Below, piece after piece: positions 1-7,383 of a stretch of 29,346 bases of DNA. Source of the stretch: a virus. The DNA is taken from IMG/VR virus record IMGVR_UViG_3300043449_001143, positions 1 to 29,346 of that record; one strand, 5' to 3'. The notes below the pieces were generated by a model that worked only from the letters and a program-made list of their open reading frames with translations, did no database searches and was not told the DNA's origin. How positions within the stretch are numbered: position 1 is the first letter of the stretch; each line of letters starts with the position of its first letter. The translations under genes were made by a program, and so were the position numbers.

Positions 1-63
1 CCCGTATGGTTCTCGACTTTCTCTCGCTCGACCGGTACCTTGAACGCAAGCTAGGAGGCCGGA

Positions 64-432
64 ATGGCCATCGAAAGGCGTAAGCCACGCGATCGCGCAG
101 CCAACTACGGAAAGCTGCCCGACACGCAAGAGCGCGTGGAGTACCTGCGCGACGCGCTGCGGCAGGCCGAGGGCATGGTCACGAAGGCTGAAGAGGCACG
201 GTCGTGGCAGGCCGCAGTCAGCGCGAAGCGGCTCGCACTGCAGACGCGCGACGAGCTCGACCTCGCGCTCGCGAAGGCGTCCGCACCCGACGACACGATG
301 AGCGACGAGCAGCTCCTCGCCATCATGGTCCAGGCAATCGCCTCGCTTCCGACTCAGCACCTCGAGCGCCTCGAGGACGCGATCGGTATCCGACGTGGAG
401 CTCCTCCCGTGCGACTGGTTGAGACTGCTTGA
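64..432 (+). CDS. Small charged phage protein of unknown function, first gene before the packaging module
   Basis: This 122-residue protein starts at an ATG with a strong AGGAGG ribosome site about 6 bases upstream (around 52-57). The sequence is helical and charged, with an Arg/Lys-rich start (MAIERRKPRDRA), a middle section that looks like a helical hairpin, and a second helical section near residues 78-110. I see no catalytic motif. Its position upstream of the terminase would suit a small terminase subunit or an accessory packaging protein, but no clear helix-turn-helix is visible, so the function is left open. A promoter-like element follows it before the next gene, so it may belong to a transcript that starts further upstream, across the window edge. 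Confidence 0.7.
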   Translation: MAIERRKPRDRAANYGKLPDTQERVEYLRDALRQAEGMVTKAEEARSWQAAVSAKRLALQTRDELDLALAKASAPDDTMSDEQLLAIMVQAIASLPTQHLERLEDAIGIRRGAPPVRLVETA

Positions 433-438
433 AAAAAA

Positions 439-481
439 GTGCGCTAATCTCCTTGCCACCAGAATAGCGGTGCGCTAATCT
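439..481 (+). repeat. Two 12-bp direct repeats, possible operator
   Basis: GTGCGCTAATCT occurs at 439-450 and again at 470-481. The copies are 31 bp apart, about three turns of the helix, so both would face the same side of the DNA. The second copy overlaps the -10 box of the promoter-like element described next. A dimeric regulator binding both copies is an inference; the repeat itself is certain. Confidence 0.7.
453..481 (+). promoter_or_regulatory. Promoter-like site for the small genes upstream of the terminase
   Basis: TTGCCA at 453-458 and TAATCT at 476-481 are separated by 17 bp. The -35 box matches consensus at five of six positions and the -10 box at three of six, including the key TA...T positions. 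The site lies in a 99-bp gap and points toward the gene at 532. It was found by eye only. Confidence 0.45.
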
Positions 482-531
482 ATTCATGTCGGGGGGCGAT
501 GAAGCCCACGACGATGAAGGAGACAAACACC

Positions 532-714
532 ATGACGAACACCACCTACACCATCTGCTTCTACCGCAACGGTGAGCTTGTTCAGGAGATCGACCGAGCC
601 GACCGTATGTCTGCGGAGCTGGTCGCGATGGACGGCTTCAAGGCTGGATGCGAGGTCAGCATCTACACCAGCAACGGCAAGACGCTCAAGGGCTGGAACA
701 AGAGGATGGCGTGA
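532..714 (+). CDS. Small hypothetical protein
   Basis: This is a 60-residue protein. The ATG at 532 is preferred because GAAGGAG at 516-522 sits 9 bases upstream. An earlier in-frame ATG at 499 has only a G run immediately next to it. The sequence reads as beta strands (TTYTICFYRNGELVQEI) followed by a helix and another strand, like a small alpha/beta fold, and has no recognisable motif. Its stop codon overlaps the GTG start of the next gene, so the two are probably translated together. Function is unknown. Confidence 0.65.
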   Translation: MTNTTYTICFYRNGELVQEIDRADRMSAELVAMDGFKAGCEVSIYTSNGKTLKGWNKRMA

Positions 715-887
715 GCCGCGGGGGCTCCCGCCCCGGCGCCGGCCGCCCTCGGAAGTTCTCCGAGGGGACCGCAGTGCCGCGCACGATCCGGCTTCCCGAG
801 ATCGTGTGGGTGGCGTTGCAGGAGCGCGCTGACGACGAGGGCGTGTCGCTGGCGCAGCTGGTAGCCTCGCTCGTGAGGCCGGCTTGA
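711..887 (+). CDS. Ribbon-helix-helix DNA-binding protein
   Basis: This 58-residue protein starts at a GTG that overlaps the stop of the previous gene by 4 bases (GTGA). The N-terminus has the basic motif GSRPGAGRPRK (about residues 5-15), common at the front of small phage DNA-binding proteins. A short strand follows (VPRTIRLP), then two helices (EIVWVALQERADDEGVS and LAQLVASLV). That order is the Arc/CopG-type ribbon-helix-helix pattern. Such proteins bind DNA as dimers, often at repeated operators, and the direct repeats at 439-481 are an obvious candidate target, though this is inference. A role in packaging as a small terminase-like protein is less likely but possible. Confidence 0.7.
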   Translation: MSRGGSRPGAGRPRKFSEGTAVPRTIRLPEIVWVALQERADDEGVSLAQLVASLVRPA

Positions 888-1090
888 CCAGCGCCCCCCT
901 GGAGTGTTCGGCCTGTCCAGGCTGGAGAGAGAAGGAGCGCGACCTGTTCAACATGCGCGGCACGTTCCGGATCATGGAGCGCGAGCAGATCGCCGAGTGG
1001 CTTAAGGACGAGAGCGAGCGGCTAGACGAGCCGGCGCTCTACGCCGCGGCAGAGCGCATCCTCGCGTTCGCGCACAAGGTGAAGCGGTGA
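884..1090 (+). CDS. Small hypothetical protein with one CxxC motif
   Basis: This is a 68-residue protein with a TTG start that overlaps the stop of the preceding gene by 4 bases. It has one CSAC motif near the N-terminus (Cys8 and Cys11), too few cysteines for a complete zinc site in a monomer. The C-terminal part is two helices (REQIAEWLKDESERL and EPALYAAAERILAFAH). This part resembles the C-terminal module of the two early proteins at 24767 and 25009. Its own stop overlaps the terminase start, so the chain from 532 to 2475 is translationally coupled. Function is unknown. The TTG start is chosen for the coupling, not for a strong ribosome site. Confidence 0.6.
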   Translation: MTSAPLECSACPGWREKERDLFNMRGTFRIMEREQIAEWLKDESERLDEPALYAAAERILAFAHKVKR

Positions 1091-2475
1091 ACCTCGCCTC
1101 TCTCGCCACGGCGACGAACACACTAGCGCGCCGGGCACACGCGGACCCGCTGGCCTACTTCCGTCCGACGCCACCGCAGCTCGCCTTCCTCTCAAGCAAC
1201 CATCCGATCCGCTTGCTCCGCGCCGGGAACCAGCTGGGCAAGACGTGGGCGGGGCTTGCCGACTGCATCTATCGGTGCCTCGGGTCGCACCCGTACACGC
1301 TCGTGAAGGCAGCGCCCATCGAGGCGTGGGTCGTTGTCGTGTCGTGGGAGCAGAGCCTGTCGGTACAGGCGAAGCTCTGGCAGCTGCTCCCCAAGGACAG
1401 TATCGATCCAGACTGCGAATACACCCCGGGGAGGGGCTTCCGTGGGCGCACACCCGTGGTTCGCTTCCGGAACGGATCGGTCCTTCGTATCCGCACGGTG
1501 AATCAGGGGGCGCTGGCGCTGGCGGGATCAACCATCGACTACGTCCTAATCGACGAGCCCCCGCCCGAAGAGATCTGGTCCGAGCTCGCGGCACGCGTGC
1601 TGCGCCAGCGAGGGCGCATCGCGATCACGCTTACGCCCATCGGGCTCTCCCTCGGGTGGCTGAAGAAGCTGGTCGAGGAGCAGGTGGTTCAGGATCTGCA
1701 CTTCCCGCTCACGGTCGAGAACACCACGCCTATCGGCGGGCGTCCTCTGCTCACGCGCGAGGACATCGACAAGCTCGAGGGGCAGGTGCTCCCTCAAGAA
1801 CGCGCCCAGCGCATCCACGGCGAGTGGGACAGCGGGTGGGTCGAGGGTCGCGTGTTCAAGATGTTTGACCCGACGACGCACGTCCGCGCCGATGTTCCGG
1901 CTGGCGAGGCGCTGATCGGCGTGGGCATTGATCACGGCACGGAGGCCGGAGCACAAGTCGCCGTCCTGACGGCGCTGGTCCGCGACGGCGGCGAGGGGCA
2001 CCCGAAGATCTGGGTGCTGGACCAGATCGTTTCGGACGGCATGACTACGCCGGACCAGGACGCCGCCGCGCTCCTCGCGATGCTCAAACGATGCGGGCTG
2101 CGCTGGGAGAACGTTGATCGGTGGGTAGGCGACCGCAAAGTGTACGGCAAGAGGAACGGCTCGCTCAAGTCGAACGCGATGCTCATGTCCTCGCTCGAGC
2201 GCGCGCTGAAGCTCCCCACGGGTAGCCTACCCTTCCGCATCCACACGGCGTATAAGCCTCGCGGCTCGGTGTTCGAGGGTTACCGGGTGCTGTCCGCGGC
2301 GATGCTCCGCAACGACTTCAGCATCAACCCGCGGTGCCGCGGCCTCATTGACGACCTACAGAAGTTCGACGGGCGAGAGGCCAGCGAGCATAAGCACAGC
2401 ATAGACAGCCTCAGGTACTGCCTCGAGCTTTACACCCGGCGACTTTATCAGCCAACTGCGATAAGACTAGGCTAG
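1087..2475 (+). CDS. terL: Terminase large subunit (DNA packaging ATPase and nuclease)
   Basis: This 462-residue protein should power DNA packaging into the prohead and cut the DNA. It starts at a GTG that overlaps the previous stop codon. The N-terminal ATPase half has Walker A AGNQLGKT at residues 46-53, Walker B VLIDEP at about 153-158 and the coupling motif TLTP at about 181-184. The C-terminal half looks like the RNase H-fold nuclease, with acidic residues in GIDHG (Asp282), VGDRK (Asp349) and HSIDSLRY (Asp440). Length and motif order fit the family well. It is followed by the portal gene, the usual order. The type of DNA end it makes cannot be told from the sequence. Confidence 0.95.
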   Translation: MNLASLATATNTLARRAHADPLAYFRPTPPQLAFLSSNHPIRLLRAGNQLGKTWAGLADCIYRCLGSHPYTLVKAAPIEAWVVVVSWEQSLSVQAKLWQLLPKDSIDPDCEYTPGRGFRGRTPVVRFRNGSVLRIRTVNQGALALAGSTIDYVLIDEPPPEEIWSELAARVLRQRGRIAITLTPIGLSLGWLKKLVEEQVVQDLHFPLTVENTTPIGGRPLLTREDIDKLEGQVLPQERAQRIHGEWDSGWVEGRVFKMFDPTTHVRADVPAGEALIGVGIDHGTEAGAQVAVLTALVRDGGEGHPKIWVLDQIVSDGMTTPDQDAAALLAMLKRCGLRWENVDRWVGDRKVYGKRNGSLKSNAMLMSSLERALKLPTGSLPFRIHTAYKPRGSVFEGYRVLSAAMLRNDFSINPRCRGLIDDLQKFDGREASEHKHSIDSLRYCLELYTRRLYQPTAIRLG

Positions 2476-2485
2476 TGGGGGGTCC

Positions 2486-4483
2486 ATGTACGCGTACACG
2501 AAGATGCCGCAGCCGCCGGCGCCGAGCAACCCCGACGAGGCCGCGCGCTGGGAACACACCCGGCATCGTCGCGCGCTGATGGAGGGACGCTGGCAGCGGC
2601 TCCTCGAGGACCGTCTCCAGATGCAGCTCGGCAGCACGCGCCGTCAGGCGTGGGGGGTGAGTGACATAAGCAGCAACCCGTTTAAAGTCGTGGCTACTGA
2701 GTTAGCCACCCTATATGACGCCCCCCCGGACGTTTCCCACAACACGGCGGGTGGAGCGGTCGACGCGCTGTGCGGGTCTAACGGGCTCATCGCGCGTGCC
2801 GGCCTCTGGCCGCAGATGGCACGGTTTCAGAGCATGGTCATCGCGCTTCGCGAGATGTGGATGCGGATCGATGTCGAGGACGATCGCCTGACCTACCGGC
2901 CGGTATCGCCCGACATGACGATCGCCGAGTCCGACCCGAGCCGGCCTACCGTCCCCCTGGCTTACGCCGAGATCCGTCTCCGGCACTTCCGCGGCGAAGC
3001 GGTGTGGCTGTGGGACGTGCTGGACATCCGCGACCCGTCGAACCCTTCCTACACGGTGCGTGTGGCGAAGGATGGAGGAATGGGCGAGGACGTGACCCTC
3101 GAGGTGCTCGGAGCCACCTACTCGGGCGAGGCGTACCCGTACCGTCGTGCGGACGGCACCCCGATCCTTCCGGTCGTGCTCTACCACGCGAGCCTTTACG
3201 GCGACCGGCTCTTCGACGCGTTCAACGGGATCGAGCTCTATGAAGGCTCGCTCAACCTCGCGGTTTACTACTCGTTCCTCGCGCACACGCTTCGCGATGC
3301 ATCGTTCCCGCAGCGGTGGGCGATTGGCGTGCGAGTGGCTGGCTCTGACATGGTGGACGGCGGCACACGCGGGCAGCGCGTCGAGGTCGTGACCGACCCG
3401 ACGACGATCCTGATGCTGGACGCTGCGATGGAACAGCAGCCACAGGTCGGACAGTTCAACGCGTCGGCCGACGTGGAGAAGCTCGAAGGGACGATCGCCG
3501 CCATCGCTCATCGCCTCGCCACCGACGCGGGCCTCTCGCCGAGCGAGATCCAGCGCACCAGCGGGAGCGCCAAGAGCGGCTACGCCATCAGTCTGTCCTC
3601 TGAGGGTAAGCGGACGGCACAGAGGAAGTACATCCTCCAGCAGCGCGATGCGGACGAGCGGCTCGTCGCGATCTCCGCGTCGCTGTTCAACCGGGCGACT
3701 GGATCGCAGTTCCCCGAGGGCGGCTACTCGGTCATGTACCGAGAGATCCCGCTCTCGCCCGAGGAGATGCAGAGCCGGCGCACCCACGCGCTCGAGATGA
3801 TGGCGGCTGGCCTGATGGACAAGGTCGAGGCGCTCCGTCTCTTCGGCAGCATGACCCACGAGGACGCCGTCGCGCGCCTCGAGCAGATCACGCTCGCGAA
3901 GGCCGCGGAGGCGCGCATGATGGAGAGCGCGCCGCCGGCCGTTGAAGAAGGAGAAACAGGAGGACGGCCGGCGACGGCCGCACCCGATGTATCCCCTGCA
4001 CACGCCGAGGCGATGGACGAAGTGGCCGAGGAACTAGACGCGGCCGAGGAGGCCCTCGCCGCTCTCGATCTGGACGAGGCGAACGCTGCCGTCGTGGCGG
4101 CAGTCATCGAGAGCCTCCGCGAGGCCCGCGGCTACCTCGGGCTCGGCCCGAAGGTCGAGGCTCAGGTCGAGATCCACGACGACATGGAAGAAGACGAGGC
4201 ACCACCCGAGGACGAGGCAGCACCCGAGGGTGTGGCGGCTCCAGAGGAGAGCGTGTCCGCCGCCGCTACGTCGGCTGGCGTCCCGGCTTCTGCGGTCGCG
4301 CTCAATGGAGCGCAGGTACAGGCCGCACAAGGCATCATCGCGAGCGTTGCGAAGGGCGAACTCCCGCGCGAGACGGGAGTGCAGATGCTGGTGCAGTTCT
4401 TCAACATGGCGCCCGACGCAGCCGACGCGCTTATGGGTGAGGTCGGACGGTCCTTCACCATCACGGCACCCGAGGCGAACTGA
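2486..4483 (+). CDS. Portal protein with a long acidic C-terminal part
   Basis: The portal forms the ring at one capsid vertex through which DNA enters and to which the tail attaches. This 665-residue protein follows the terminase and precedes the scaffold and capsid genes. The body to about residue 480 has the helical, mixed character of portals. The C-terminus, with LNGAQVQAAQGIIASVAKGE, resembles the end of many phage portals. Between them lies an unusually acidic and Ala/Pro/Glu-rich stretch around residues 485-595 (for example DDMEEDEAPPEDEAAPE), which makes the protein longer than the usual 450-550 residues. The start ATG has GGGGGG very close upstream; an in-frame ATG at 2504 is an alternative. 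Confidence 0.85.
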   Translation: MYAYTKMPQPPAPSNPDEAARWEHTRHRRALMEGRWQRLLEDRLQMQLGSTRRQAWGVSDISSNPFKVVATELATLYDAPPDVSHNTAGGAVDALCGSNGLIARAGLWPQMARFQSMVIALREMWMRIDVEDDRLTYRPVSPDMTIAESDPSRPTVPLAYAEIRLRHFRGEAVWLWDVLDIRDPSNPSYTVRVAKDGGMGEDVTLEVLGATYSGEAYPYRRADGTPILPVVLYHASLYGDRLFDAFNGIELYEGSLNLAVYYSFLAHTLRDASFPQRWAIGVRVAGSDMVDGGTRGQRVEVVTDPTTILMLDAAMEQQPQVGQFNASADVEKLEGTIAAIAHRLATDAGLSPSEIQRTSGSAKSGYAISLSSEGKRTAQRKYILQQRDADERLVAISASLFNRATGSQFPEGGYSVMYREIPLSPEEMQSRRTHALEMMAAGLMDKVEALRLFGSMTHEDAVARLEQITLAKAAEARMMESAPPAVEEGETGGRPATAAPDVSPAHAEAMDEVAEELDAAEEALAALDLDEANAAVVAAVIESLREARGYLGLGPKVEAQVEIHDDMEEDEAPPEDEAAPEGVAAPEESVSAAATSAGVPASAVALNGAQVQAAQGIIASVAKGELPRETGVQMLVQFFNMAPDAADALMGEVGRSFTITAPEAN

Positions 4484-4917
4484 TGCCCTTCATCTCGGAA
4501 CGTCAGCGCGACTATCTGAAGCGCGAGCACCCCGAGGTGTACCGGCGCTTCTTGCGCGACGAGCGCGCTATGGGCTTTGAGCTCCGCGCCCCCGTCGAGG
4601 TTGCAGCAGTCGCGAAGCGCGGGCTTGAGAACCGGCGCAAGTACGGACGAGGCGGGACGCTGGTCGGCGCGCGTCGCGCATCGCAGCTGGCGAGCCGCGA
4701 CGTGGTGAGCATCGACACGATCAAGCGCATGGTCGCGTACTTCGAGCGTCACGAGGTGGACCTCGAGGCTCCGGCCGCTCGCCCAGGGCATCCGCAGTAT
4801 CCGAGCGCAGGGCGCATCGCGTGGGATCTCTGGGGCGGCGCCCCCGGCCGTGCATGGGCGAAGCGTCAACTAGCAGTCTGGGAGCGCGTGCAAGCCGCAC
4901 GCGAGGAGGAAGAATGA
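4483..4917 (+). CDS. Conserved phage head-region protein of unknown function
   Basis: This is a 144-residue protein whose ATG overlaps the portal stop by one base (TGATG). Two parts can be seen. The N-terminal section (MPFISERQRDYLKREHPEVY) resembles a short conserved phage segment. The second section contains AKRGLENRRKYGRGGTLVG, then IKRMVAYFERHEVD, then YPSAGRIAWDLWGGAPGRAW. This conserved pattern turns up in phage head-module proteins of undetermined role. No protease triad is evident, so I do not call it a maturation protease. It also overlaps the next gene by 4 bases, which suggests tightly coupled expression with the portal and scaffold. Confidence 0.75.
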   Translation: MPFISERQRDYLKREHPEVYRRFLRDERAMGFELRAPVEVAAVAKRGLENRRKYGRGGTLVGARRASQLASRDVVSIDTIKRMVAYFERHEVDLEAPAARPGHPQYPSAGRIAWDLWGGAPGRAWAKRQLAVWERVQAAREEEE

Positions 4918-5477
4918 CCGAGGAAGGAACGACCACCACGACCACGACCACGGCAGAGGCCAACGACAACGGAGCGGGCGCCCGCATCCGGCAGCTCATC
5001 GCTCGCGTGAAGGAGCTCGAGGGGCGCGTCAGCGAACTGACGCCGCTCGCCGAGAGCGCCGAGAAGTACCGGGCGCAGATCGAGGAGGTCAAGGCCGCGA
5101 GCAAGGCCGAGCGCGAGGCGCTCCGCACCGAGCGCGAGATCGCCGCGGCTGGCATCACCGATGCCGAGGGCATCGACTACGTGCAGCACGCCTACAGCCG
5201 GCTCCCCAGCGAGGGCCGTCCCCCGCTCGCGGAGTGGCTCGCCAACAAGGACACGCTCCCGAAGGCAGTGCGCGCCTACCTGCCCGAGGCCGCACCCGCT
5301 GCGCCCGCAGCCCCTGCGGCTCCCGTTACGACGGCGATGCCGAAGGTCAACGCCGGCACGGTCACGCAGACGCCGCCGGCAACCACGGCGTGGACGCCCG
5401 AGGCGATCATGCGTATGACGCCCGCAGAGTTCAAGGCGAACGCAGCAGCGATCAAGGCAGCGTTCTCGGCCCCTTGA
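4914..5477 (+). CDS. Capsid scaffold protein
   Basis: Scaffold proteins guide capsid assembly from inside the prohead and then leave or are degraded. This 187-residue protein lies directly before the major capsid gene. The ATG at 4914 follows GAGGAGGA at 4903-4910 and overlaps the previous stop; an upstream in-frame start exists but lacks such a site. After a Thr-rich start there is a charged coiled coil (about residues 22-75: IRQLIARVKELEGRVSELT). An Ala/Pro-rich linker (EAAPAAPAAPAAPV) and a C-terminal helix (PAEFKANAAAIKAAF), which would contact the capsid protein, follow. This layout and position are typical of scaffolds. Confidence 0.85.
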   Translation: MTEEGTTTTTTTTAEANDNGAGARIRQLIARVKELEGRVSELTPLAESAEKYRAQIEEVKAASKAEREALRTEREIAAAGITDAEGIDYVQHAYSRLPSEGRPPLAEWLANKDTLPKAVRAYLPEAAPAAPAAPAAPVTTAMPKVNAGTVTQTPPATTAWTPEAIMRMTPAEFKANAAAIKAAFSAP

Positions 5478-5503
5478 CATTCTGTCACGCGTAGGCATAC
5501 CCT
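5474..5503 (+). promoter_or_regulatory. Promoter-like site for the major capsid gene
   Basis: A perfect TTGACA at 5474-5479 overlaps the scaffold stop codon. After an 18-bp spacer comes TACCCT at 5498-5503, which keeps the TA...T positions of a -10 box. Transcription would start near 5510, about 80 bases before the capsid ATG. An extra promoter here would raise capsid expression above that of the surrounding late genes. Confidence 0.55.
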
Positions 5504-5507
5504 AGCC

Positions 5508-5524
5508 GTGGGGACACTCCCCAC
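5508..5524 (+). promoter_or_regulatory. Hairpin at the expected 5' end of the capsid mRNA
   Basis: GTGGGGA at 5508-5514 pairs perfectly with TCCCCAC at 5518-5524 around a 3-base loop. It lies right where a transcript from the TTGACA site would begin. A stem at the extreme 5' end can protect an mRNA from decay, which would suit a highly expressed structural gene. That role is inferred. The rest of the leader, to the AGGAGG site at 5581, shows little else. Confidence 0.45.
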
Positions 5525-5591
5525 GCGCTCGGGGCAAGCTCCCGTAAAAAGCGACAGGCGCGGCAACCTCGAACCTCTTTAGGAGGCCACT

Positions 5592-6515
5592 ATGGCCAAC
5601 ATCGATTTTGCCGCTCTCGACGGCTTCTCCCGCGCCGCTGCGGTGCTCTACCAGTCCATCGTGATGAAGCTCGCCGACACCGGCAGCCTTCGCAACGCGC
5701 CGTGCTTCCTCAACGTGGGCAGCGTGAACGGCACCGGCTCCGACTCCATCCAGGTGCCCGTCGTCGGCCTCAACGGCACCGACATTATGAGCGCGCCCGG
5801 CGACGGTGTGAGCGTCAGCAACACCTCGATCACGAACTCGGCCGCTACGGTCGTGGTCGCGCGTCAGGCCCTCCGCTACGACCTCACGGACCTCGCCCGC
5901 GTCACCAACTCGGTGCCCGGCGGCGTGGATCTCGACGGTCTGTCGAACGCGATGGTCGCGGCCTTCAACGGCCGCTTCAACCAGCTCGCGTGCCAGCTCT
6001 CCTCGGGCTTCACAACGCAGGTCGGCAGCACGGGCGTGGACCTCACCACGGACACGTTCTACTCCGCTATCTTCGCGCTCCAGCTCCAGAGCGTGATGGG
6101 CGAGTACGACGTGATCCTGCACCCGCAGCAGTTCAATGACCTGATGAGCAGCCTTCGGGCGGAAACGGGTCCGGCGCAGTACATCGCGGCGAACCAGGAG
6201 CAGACTTCCGCTCTGGGCACGAGCTACCGTGGAAAGCTGTTCGGCGTCAACGTCCACCTGTCCTCGTATGTGCCGTCTGTAGGCGGCGTGGACTACCGGG
6301 GGATGATGCTCGGCAACGGCGCCATCGCCTACGCCCTCGGCACCCCGGCACCCATCGCGGCGGCTGGCGGCGTCATCATCCCGGCCGGCGCCCCCGTGGC
6401 GGTCGAGTGGGAGCGTGACGCGGCCTCGGGTCTCACCAAGGTCGTCGGCAGCGCCTTCCTCGGCGTTGCGGAGCTCCAGGACCTTAAGGGCGTCGGCATC
6501 CTGTCCGACCTGTGA
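5592..6515 (+). CDS. Major capsid protein
   Basis: This 307-residue protein should form the icosahedral shell and probably has the HK97-type fold. The ATG has AGGAGG at 5581-5586. Late sections such as YDVILHPQQFNDLMSSLR, YRGKLFGVNVHLSS and YRGMMLGNGAIAYA are the kind seen in the A-domain and core of HK97-like capsid proteins. The N-terminal part is rich in Ser, Thr and Val strands. There is no long N-terminal delta domain, which agrees with a separate scaffold gene just upstream. It has its own promoter-like site in front and strong hairpins behind, consistent with very high expression. The family assignment rests on position and general character, not a search. Confidence 0.88.
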   Translation: MANIDFAALDGFSRAAAVLYQSIVMKLADTGSLRNAPCFLNVGSVNGTGSDSIQVPVVGLNGTDIMSAPGDGVSVSNTSITNSAATVVVARQALRYDLTDLARVTNSVPGGVDLDGLSNAMVAAFNGRFNQLACQLSSGFTTQVGSTGVDLTTDTFYSAIFALQLQSVMGEYDVILHPQQFNDLMSSLRAETGPAQYIAANQEQTSALGTSYRGKLFGVNVHLSSYVPSVGGVDYRGMMLGNGAIAYALGTPAPIAAAGGVIIPAGAPVAVEWERDAASGLTKVVGSAFLGVAELQDLKGVGILSDL

Positions 6516-6521
6516 TGGTCT

Positions 6522-6578
6522 GCTAGGCTCTGCCTAGCGCCGAGGCGTGTCCGTGCTTATGGTACGGGCACGCCTTCG
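6522..6578 (+). terminator. Two hairpins after the capsid gene, possible terminator or mRNA stabiliser
   Basis: The first stem is GCTAGGC (6522-6528) with GCCTAGC (6532-6538) around a TCT loop. The second pairs 6543-6554 (AGGCGTGTCCGT) with 6564-6575 (ACGGGCACGCCT), 12 pairs including one G-T, around a 9-base loop. No T run follows, so this is not a textbook intrinsic terminator. It could partially terminate or act as a 3' stability element for the capsid mRNA. Confidence 0.5.
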
Positions 6579-6595
6579 TGCGTAAGGAGAAACAG

Positions 6596-7228
6596 ATGGC
6601 AGCAAACTTCGGAACGGCAGACGGCGGCAACTTCGCGGCGCAGCCTGCATCCCGCCCACAGGGCATGGCAACGATGCTGAACATGCCGAGCAACGCAGCG
6701 TGGTGGTACACGCATCATCCGGCGCACTGGCAGTGCGTGGACGGCGAGTGGCTCCCCGACCTCGGGCAGATGGTCGCGATCCCCGGCCTCAACCGCGTGG
6801 ACAAGAACGGCGACACGGCGCTCGCCGAGGTCCACCTCGGGAAGAAGGGCGTGACCGTCATCCCCTGGGAGGTTGAACCGGGTGGCTACTGCATCCAGTA
6901 CGCAGGCGCGAACGGTCCCGTGTTCTTGAGCAAGTGGGAGAAGCCGAAGCTCGTGGCGGGTCAGACGCGCATGACGGTGGACACCGAGGGCTACCGTGTC
7001 TTCCTTCGGCGCCTCGTCGCTGACGGCGTGATCAAGATCCCCGACCCCGACTTCATCGGTGTGATCATCGAGCGCCAGGAGCGCGTGGTGAGCGAGCACC
7101 AGACCCGCGCGCCGACGCACCCCGGCAGCGCGCTCGCGCTCCCCGTCGAGCAGAAGCGCCTCGAGGACATGCGCGCCGCACGTGAGCGCATGTATACTCC
7201 CGTCAAGGGACCGAAGGCGAAGGTATGA
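6596..7228 (+). CDS. Head-region structural protein of unknown function
   Basis: This is a 210-residue protein. The ATG at 6596 is chosen because AAGGAGA at 6584-6590 lies 5 bases upstream; a GTG at 6578 is in frame but lies inside the hairpin region. The sequence has a Trp/Tyr/His-rich section (AWWYTHHPAHWQCVDGEWLP), several strands, and a C-terminal helical basic tail (KRLEDMRAARERMYTP). Its place directly after the capsid gene suits a minor head or head-decoration protein, but no specific family is recognised. It overlaps the next small gene by 4 bases. Confidence 0.75.
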   Translation: MAANFGTADGGNFAAQPASRPQGMATMLNMPSNAAWWYTHHPAHWQCVDGEWLPDLGQMVAIPGLNRVDKNGDTALAEVHLGKKGVTVIPWEVEPGGYCIQYAGANGPVFLSKWEKPKLVAGQTRMTVDTEGYRVFLRRLVADGVIKIPDPDFIGVIIERQERVVSEHQTRAPTHPGSALALPVEQKRLEDMRAARERMYTPVKGPKAKV

Positions 7229-7368
7229 GCGGGGAGCGTAAGGACATCGCAGCAGCGAAGGAGTCCATGACGCGCCGGCTCATCGAGGGCGGCATGCCGC
7301 CGCAGCGCGCCGAGCAGGTCGCGCGCCAGCAAGCGCAGAAGGCGGATCGTCGCGAACGCGATAAGTAA
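7225..7368 (+). CDS. Very small basic helical protein
   Basis: This 47-residue gene fits the gap exactly. Its ATG overlaps the preceding stop codon (ATGA) and its TAA is 15 bases before the next gene. The protein is charged and helical: MSGERKDIAAAKES, then MTRRLIEGGMPPQRAEQ and a very basic end (KADRRERDK). The section RLIEGGMPPQRAEQVARQQA reads as two short helices with a turn. Similar tiny genes occur in head-tail regions of phages, but no function can be given. The tight overlap with its neighbour is the main support. Confidence 0.6.
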   Translation: MSGERKDIAAAKESMTRRLIEGGMPPQRAEQVARQQAQKADRRERDK

Positions 7369-7383
7369 CGGTAGGGGGACACG

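Noticed and set aside
2711-4003. A 430-residue minus-strand frame inside the portal gene.
   Set aside because: It is an Arg/His-rich shadow frame of the portal coding sequence with no recognisable domain and no promoter.
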